From Haladaptatus cibarius D43 (lineage in GTDB: Archaea; Halobacteriota; Halobacteria; Halobacteriales; Haladaptataceae): a DNA stretch of 64,000 nucleotides. The notes beneath the pieces were generated by a model, which did no database searches, was not told where the DNA came from, and saw nothing but the letters and a program-made list of their open reading frames with translations. The stretch spans positions 62,001 to 126,000 of the forward strand of contig NZ_JDTH01000001.1 of the NCBI RefSeq assembly GCF_000710615.1, read 5' to 3'. Both the position numbers and the translations under genes were made by a program. Below, piece after piece: positions 59,718-64,000 of the stretch. Every line of letters starts with the position of its first letter. The first letter of the stretch is position 1.

Positions 59718-60587
59718 TTAGCTGTCGGTTGAACCAGCCCACGAATCTGGGACTTGGATGACGTATCGGCCGTTCTCCTTGAGGGCGATGATGTACTCGT
59801 CACGTTCGTACAGCTCCATCAGATTGAGTTCGTACTGGCCGGGTTCGACCACCTTGATGCTCTCGAACTGGCTGTTGAGTTCCTCTCGGAGTTCATCGAG
59901 GCTCGGTTGGTTATCGCTGGGTGCCTCGACGACGGTTCCAGTTCCCTCCTGAGTCGGCGTTTCCGGAAGTTCGTCCTCGGGGACGATTTCCGCGCGCGCG
60001 CTTGCCTGCGCGCGGTCTTCTTCCGATTGAACAGGTGCAGGTGAATCGCCCTGCGATTCATCTGCTGGCGTTCGTGTGCGAGTCGAATTTCGATTGCCGG
60101 TTGGTTTCTGCCGGTCGTCTGTGGGTTTTGCTCCGCTCGCAGATGTCGGTTCTCCTGCTGATTTCGCTGATTTCGTTCGTTGCTTGCGTTCGCGTGCAGG
60201 TGTCTCGCTTGCTGTAGACTCCGTCTGCTGGTTTTGTGAAGTCTTCTGCTGATTCCGCGAAGCGTTTGTTTGCGTATCGCGCGATGACGTCGTCTGTTCG
60301 TTCCGCGAGCCGCCGGATTGGGTGTTTTTCGTGCGGTCGTTCGAACCGACCCACCCCCGAACAGTCGAGGCGGCGCGGCCAACCGCGCCAGAGCTCGACG
60401 CGGTGTCAGGAGCCTCGTTTTTCGTCTCCGCAGTCGCGTTCGCCGAACCAGTGGCCGTTGTTTCGTCTGGAGACGACCCGGACGGACGGAACTGAAACTT
60501 ATTGCCGCCGCAGTCCGGACATCCCGAAAGCATCTCCTTCGACCCGTCGGCGAATGCGCGCCCACAGTTCGTACACTTGTGCGGCAT
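59718..60587 (-). CDS. oapC: Origin-associated zinc-ribbon protein OapC
   Basis: 289 residues. N-terminal zinc ribbon CTNCGRAF and CPDCGG (residues about 5-28). Residues about 35-200 are a very polar, disordered-looking Ser/Thr/Gln/Asn/Arg-rich linker. The C-terminal 60 residues (LREELNSQFESIKVVEPGQY, LNLMELYERDEYIIALKENG, YVIQVP) form the conserved Oap-type domain. In Haloferax the oapABC genes sit by the main origin beside orc1, hence the name; their biochemical role is unclear. The start overlaps the oapB stop by one base. Confidence 0.88.
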   Translation of the reverse strand: MPHKCTNCGRAFADGSKEMLSGCPDCGGNKFQFRPSGSSPDETTATGSANATAETKNEAPDTASSSGAVGRAASTVRGWVGSNDRTKNTQSGGSRNEQTTSSRDTQTNASRNQQKTSQNQQTESTASETPARERKQRTKSAKSAGEPTSASGAKPTDDRQKPTGNRNSTRTRTPADESQGDSPAPVQSEEDRAQASARAEIVPEDELPETPTQEGTGTVVEAPSDNQPSLDELREELNSQFESIKVVEPGQYELNLMELYERDEYIIALKENGRYVIQVPDSWAGSTDS

Positions 60588-60973
60588 TATTTACGGGATA
60601 TGAGGGCGCTGATGAGGTTCTCGTCCTTGTGGAGCGTTTCGATTTGGTTTGCGGGGCCGATAACCGTGAGCTTCGAACTGTCCGACTCACGTCCCATCAA
60701 ACGACCTAAAAGCCCACTGTCGGAAGTCTTCGAGCGCGGGTAGGTTTCGATTTCGATACCGCTGAACTCGTCGGGACTGATTTCGGCCATCGTCACCTCG
60801 ATGAGTTTGCTCTCTTCGTCCGGCGAAAGCCCTTCCTCCAAGATGACGATATTTCCGTCGTGGACACCGTCCAGTATCATCCGAATCTTTTCCATGCTGG
60901 TCTTGCCAGCCATCCGTTCACCACCGATGAGGTCGATTTGGACGCCGTCGTCCGATTTTTTCACTTCCGGCAT
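60587..60973 (-). CDS. oapB: Origin-associated protein OapB (DUF2073)
   Basis: 128 residues. DUF2073 core: VQIDLIGGERMAGKTSMEKI, MILDGVHDGNIVILEEGLSP, EIETYPRSKTSDSGLLGRLM and KLTVIGPANQIETLHKDENL. Compact alpha/beta. Overlaps oapC by one base and follows oapA by 4 bp, so the three are a tight operon reading away from the origin. DUF2073 proteins bind RNA/DNA-like ligands in some archaea, but the function here is not established. Confidence 0.9.
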   Translation of the reverse strand: MPEVKKSDDGVQIDLIGGERMAGKTSMEKIRMILDGVHDGNIVILEEGLSPDEESKLIEVTMAEISPDEFSGIEIETYPRSKTSDSGLLGRLMGRESDSSKLTVIGPANQIETLHKDENLISALISRK

Positions 60974-60977
60974 GGAA

Positions 60978-61619
60978 TCACCCGAAGTACTCCGCGATTT
61001 TCGTGTACACTTCGTCCATGTTCTCCCCTTCGAGCGCCGAGAGTGGAATCGTCTCGTGCTGTGGGTAGGCGTTTCGAATCCGCTGGACGCTCGAATCTTC
61101 GAGGTCGGTTTTGTTGGCGAGAATCAGAACGGGCAGGTCTTGACTCTCGATGATGCCGATGAGCATCGTGTTGACCTGTGTGAACGGGTCGGTCGAACTG
61201 TCAAGCACATAGATAACACCGTCTACGTCTTCACGGAGCCAGTGCATCGCTTCCGCGACACCCTCGGTGGCTTCACGGGAACGACGAACCGCATCCTCCT
61301 TTTCCATGTCGTGGTCGAGGAACTCCTCGTAATCGACTTTCGTCGTCACACCCGGTGTGTCCACGATGTCGATGGTGACGGTTCTTCCGTCTCGCTCGAT
61401 TTCGACGTTTTCTTTTCTCCGTGCGCGCCGTGTTTCGTGTGGAACGTGGCTTTCGGGGCCGATGGCGTCGCCAGTCCAATCACGGGCGATTCGATTGGCG
61501 AGCGTCGTTTTGCCAGCGTTCGGCGGGCCGTAGATTCCGATTCGTTTCGGCTCTTCGGATGTGAAGAGCTTATCTGTGACTCTTTTAACACTTTGCTTGA
61601 GACCTGTAAACAATCCCAT
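60978..61619 (-). CDS. oapA: Origin-associated Era/Obg-like GTPase OapA
   Basis: 213 residues from ATG 61619; the open frame extends upstream into the origin, but MGLFTGLKQSVKRVTDKLFT is the typical start. G1 GPPNAGKTTL (about residues 33-42), G3 DTPGV (about 90), G4 NKTD (about 166), G5-like SALEG. Small Era-like GTP-binding protein. First gene of oapABC, transcribed away from the oriC. Confidence 0.92.
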   Translation of the reverse strand: MGLFTGLKQSVKRVTDKLFTSEEPKRIGIYGPPNAGKTTLANRIARDWTGDAIGPESHVPHETRRARRKENVEIERDGRTVTIDIVDTPGVTTKVDYEEFLDHDMEKEDAVRRSREATEGVAEAMHWLREDVDGVIYVLDSSTDPFTQVNTMLIGIIESQDLPVLILANKTDLEDSSVQRIRNAYPQHETIPLSALEGENMDEVYTKIAEYFG

Positions 61620-61996
61620 CCTATTTCCTCCCAGACCCCGGCTGTCGGCACCCTCACTAGACAGATTTGCTATCGAATGGCTGCCCATCGCTGAACAGTC
61701 ACCTACCGTTGAGTGACTGCCCGTCGGTGAGCGACCGAGTGATTGTACCCGGACACGCGGGGCTGTTGCGCGTACAACTTTACGCCACTCACTTAAACCT
61801 ACGTCAGACAACTATTGACACAAATCATCGACTTGCTTGCAGAAGAGGAATAATTGTTTGCAAGAGATATGGGTCGAAACTAGAGGGACGAAATGACGAA
61901 AGAAGAAGAAATAAATGGTTTCTGTAAATCGGTGGTAAACCTCGTGAGGAAGTCCTCATAAGCCCGAAACACCGTCTCTCGCAGTACCATGTGAAT

Positions 61997-62019
61997 GTTC
62001 CACTTGAAATGGAGGGGTT
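61997..62019 (+). other. Degenerate ORB repeat (left-most)
   Basis: GTTCCACTTGAAATGGAGGG: keeps the TTCCAC..GAAA..GGGG spacing but differs from the consensus at several bases. Same orientation as the copies at 62510 and 62643. Confidence 0.5.
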
Positions 62020-62040
62020 GGCGCGAGTTTGGGGTGGACG

Positions 62041-62165
62041 TAAGTCAAGTAGAGAAGTGCAAGGAAAGACAGACAGTAACAGAGAGAAAGAGAGAGAGAG
62101 TTGGAAGTGAAAGTCGAAGTGGGAAACGGTGGGAGAAGTCGAAGGGAGAACTGAAACGAAGACCC
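62041..62165 (+). repeat. Purine-rich strand asymmetry with GA repeats in the origin
   Basis: The + strand is almost free of pyrimidine runs; the GA core (ACAGAGAGAAAGAGAGAGAG at 62079-62098) is close to a mirror repeat. Such tracts can form triplex (H-) DNA under supercoiling. No ORF. Confidence 0.6.
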
Positions 62166-62327
62166 GAAGGAAGTAATTCGGTCGTGGAGGCCAGTTTCGT
62201 GTGAACAAATAACACAAGGGACGCAGGAAACACGAAGGATGCAGAGGGCGTGGAAGATGCGGAAGACGCGGACCCCAACGTTGGTTGCTATTAAGGAACA
62301 CGTATCATAGGCCGGAACCCCACCCCC

Positions 62328-62348
62328 ACCCCTTCGTTTCAGGTGGAA
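62328..62348 (-). other. ORB repeat, inverted
   Basis: Minus strand TTCCACCTGAAACGAAGGGG; a full match to the haloarchaeal ORB core, including the G-string. Orientation is opposite to the copies on its right. Confidence 0.85.
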
Positions 62349-62509
62349 TCGGGAAAATATGGGGTGGGGGTTGTCGGTGACGGATAATTTACAGACAACA
62401 ACCCCATCTAGAAAACAGATTGCTCTAGTTTGCGGATGCTGTTTAAGTTGTGTTCTGATAAAGGTTTGTGTTCTAGATGCCAACTCACACCCCACCCTCC
62501 CTTTCTCGC

Positions 62510-62531
62510 GTTCCACCCGAAACGAAGGGGT
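62510..62531 (+). other. ORB repeat
   Basis: GTTCCACCCGAAACGAAGGG then GT, followed by a further G-run (62531-62537). Matches the copy at 62643 over the whole core. Confidence 0.88.
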
Positions 62532-62642
62532 GGGGGGTTCCCAAGTTCATCGGTACCACACGACATGGGCGGGTTTCCGACGACCTACGGACGAGTCTCT
62601 GTTATTTTGCATCACATCGCGTTTCTCTCAATGCGGTCTCGT

Positions 62643-62664
62643 GTTCCACCCGAAACGAAGGGGT
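62643..62664 (+). other. ORB repeat
   Basis: Identical core GTTCCACCCGAAACGAAGGG then GT; located 133 bp right of the previous copy, same orientation. The next feature is the 20-bp direct repeat. Confidence 0.88.
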
Positions 62665-62730
62665 TAATCAAAACGCCGGTTTTCGGAAACCTCGTTACTT
62701 CAGTTCCACGATTTCGTCGAGCCGGTTCCA

Positions 62731-62770
62731 TCGAGTTACCCTTTGTAACACCGAGTTACCCTTTGTAACA
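62731..62770 (+). repeat. Two tandem 20-bp repeats beside the ORBs
   Basis: TCGAGTTACCCTTTGTAACA then CCGAGTTACCCTTTGTAACA, differing only at the first base, with a partial third copy (TCGAGTTAAC) from 62771. Each holds GTTAC/GTAAC half-sites (an inverted GTTACCCTTTGTAAC). They lie at the border between the ORB cluster and the AT-rich zone, as iteron-like sites. Confidence 0.8.
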
Positions 62771-62909
62771 TCGAGTTAACTTTCTCAAAGTTTCCTTCCT
62801 CTCTTCTTTGACCTACTTCCTATTGACTTACTTCCTGTTAATCCATTTTCATAAATGAAATTTATATAATTTTTGCATCGACAGTTTGAGTATGAGTAAA
62901 TAAGTAAAC

Positions 62910-62953
<44 letters not shown>

Positions 62954-63214
62954 CTGACAGTAAAAAATGAAATTAAAAGTGAAAGTGAGAGTGGGGGGGG
63001 GTGAGCTTCGAACTCGACTTGAAACGATGCTGTTTCCGACGAGTACCGCCGAAAAACCCGTATTTCGCCCGTCATGCTACCAATAAGAAAGATTTTAATA
63101 CTGTGCTGTACCTTTTGTTCATCTGCATCAACTGGACGCGCTGTCGTTTCTGTGGGAAGTGAATCCGGGTGTTTGTCCCGGTGTCTTCCCGTCTCTCTCC
63201 GCACGGCGCGATAA

Positions 63215-63235
63215 TTCCAGTGGAAACGAAGGGGT
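63215..63235 (+). other. ORB repeat proximal to orc1
   Basis: TTCCAGTGGAAACGAAGGGG then T, 13 bp before the orc1 ATG. It differs from the other copies in the middle (AGTGG for ACCCG), as does the copy at 59097. Could place orc1 under autoregulation. Confidence 0.75.
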
Positions 63236-63248
63236 CTGTAGCCGACGC

Positions 63249-64000
63249 ATGTCAGACGAGAATACCAACCCATCGGACGAACGAACCGGCCACGGGAGTC
63301 GTGGCTTCGAGGGCGTCGATTTGGACGAGGTCGTGTTGGACGATACAGCCGAGGGCAACCAAGGGTTGTTCGACGACCTACTTAGTGGCGAGCCGATTTT
63401 CGAGAACAAAGAAGTTCTTCGACCCTCGTACACGCCGCACGAACTCCCGCACAGAAAAGAACAAATCAACCGGATGGCGACTATCCTCGTCGCCGCACTC
63501 AGAGGTGAGACACCGTCGAATATCCTTATTTATGGAAAAACGGGAACCGGAAAAACTGCGAGCGCGAAATTCGTCAGTCAAGAACTCGAACGCACATCGC
63601 TGAAATACGAGGTTCCCTGCGAAGTCGAGTACATCAACTGCGAAGTGACCGACACACAGTATCGTGTGCTCGCGCAACTCGCCAACAAGTTCATCGAAAA
63701 CAACCAAATCGAAATAGGAGAACGAATCTCCGAACTCCAAGACATCCGTGATGGTGTCGCCGCCGAATCCGACCAACTCGAAAACACGGACTTTTCGTCG
63801 CTCGATGCAATCGAAGACCGCATCTCCGAACTCGAAGCGGACGCAGACGAAATGGAGGCCGTCCCGATGACCGGGTGGCCGACCGACCGCGTGTACAACA
63901 CCTTTTTCGAGGCCGTCGATTATCAGGAACGGGTCGTCGTCATCATGCTGGACGAAATCGACAAACTGGTCGAAAAATCCGGTGACGACACGCTCTACAA
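63249..64000 (+). CDS. orc1: Orc1/Cdc6 replication initiator, 3' end outside window
   Basis: ATG 63249 (MSDENTNPSDERTGHGS), frame open to the end of the window, so about 250 residues are seen. AAA+ initiator that binds ORBs and loads MCM. Walker A ILIYGKTGTGKTASAKF (about residues 92-108), Walker B VVVIMLDEIDKLVE (about 228-241). A segment VAAESDQLENTDFSSLDAIE with coiled-coil character sits between, longer than in many paralogs. The winged-helix domain is beyond the window. Its position beside oapABC suggests the main origin-linked Orc1. Confidence 0.97.
   Translation, partial: MSDENTNPSDERTGHGSRGFEGVDLDEVVLDDTAEGNQGLFDDLLSGEPIFENKEVLRPSYTPHELPHRKEQINRMATILVAALRGETPSNILIYGKTGTGKTASAKFVSQELERTSLKYEVPCEVEYINCEVTDTQYRVLAQLANKFIENNQIEIGERISELQDIRDGVAAESDQLENTDFSSLDAIEDRISELEADADEMEAVPMTGWPTDRVYNTFFEAVDYQERVVVIMLDEIDKLVEKSGDDTLY

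Noticed and set aside
61620-62780. Open frames in the origin (e.g. 61825-62301 minus, 62359-62779 plus)
   Set aside because: Ser/Leu/Pro-rich shadows of a repetitive non-coding region; they run across ORBs and have no start context.

Overview
The window is a stretch of a halophilic archaeal (class Halobacteria) chromosome. The evidence is: acidic proteins, a TFB-type transcription factor, MCM helicase, DNA polymerase D small subunit, CDP-archaeol synthase, tRNA(Ile2) agmatidine synthase, TATA-type promoters, Tat signals with RR motifs, and a replication origin built from haloarchaeal ORB repeats next to an orc1/cdc6 gene and the oapABC genes. Genus cannot be fixed from sequence alone.

Layout. 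1-9.6 kb: a 5'-truncated SF2 helicase, tRNA-Pro(UGG), a small membrane protein, a winged-helix regulator, mcm, then a co-directional run of haloarchaea-specific proteins ending in a MinD-type ATPase that meets tfb tail to tail. 9.7-13.6 kb: a conserved unknown protein, then a leftward block with a lysine-less MinD-like protein, a HIT protein, a zinc-ribbon protein, a DUF502 membrane protein and proline dehydrogenase. 13.7-20.4 kb: carS, pyrE, an array of short hairpins, thrS with a structured leader, an HTH-phosphoribosyltransferase with a purine permease, a 55-bp triple repeat and a glutaredoxin-like protein. 20.6-35.7 kb: a tiny Gly/Asp-rich lipoprotein, an archaeal HTH regulator, tiaS, a threonine-synthase-like enzyme, an AstE-like deacylase, MFS and two MATE transporters, a frameshifted RidA gene, a PhoU/TrkA-C protein, citrate synthase, a hydrolase, and small enzymes. 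35.8-42.7 kb: lipoate synthase plus the complete E1alpha-E1beta-E2 and E3 genes of a 2-oxoacid dehydrogenase complex.

42.7-44.5 kb is an AT-rich island with two paralogous Tat-type proteins whose N-terminal parts are alike and whose C-terminal tails are divergent and cysteine-packed; this is the best candidate here for an undescribed system (halocin-like or metal-binding secreted peptides). One copy has TAA as its second codon. 44.5-61.6 kb: DNA polymerase D small subunit, signal peptidase, an S9 peptidase, a TRAP-TAXI uptake operon, DedA, hemB, an ammonium transporter-PII fusion broken by frameshifts, small membrane proteins and oapC-oapB-oapA. 61.6-63.25 kb is a replication origin (five ORB-like repeats, AT-rich zone, a (GT)20 tract, a purine-rich tract), followed by orc1/cdc6, which runs off the right edge.

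Three genes (the amt-glnB fusion, ridA, and one cysteine-rich paralog) are interrupted by single-base-type lesions, so either real decay or sequencing error must be considered for them.
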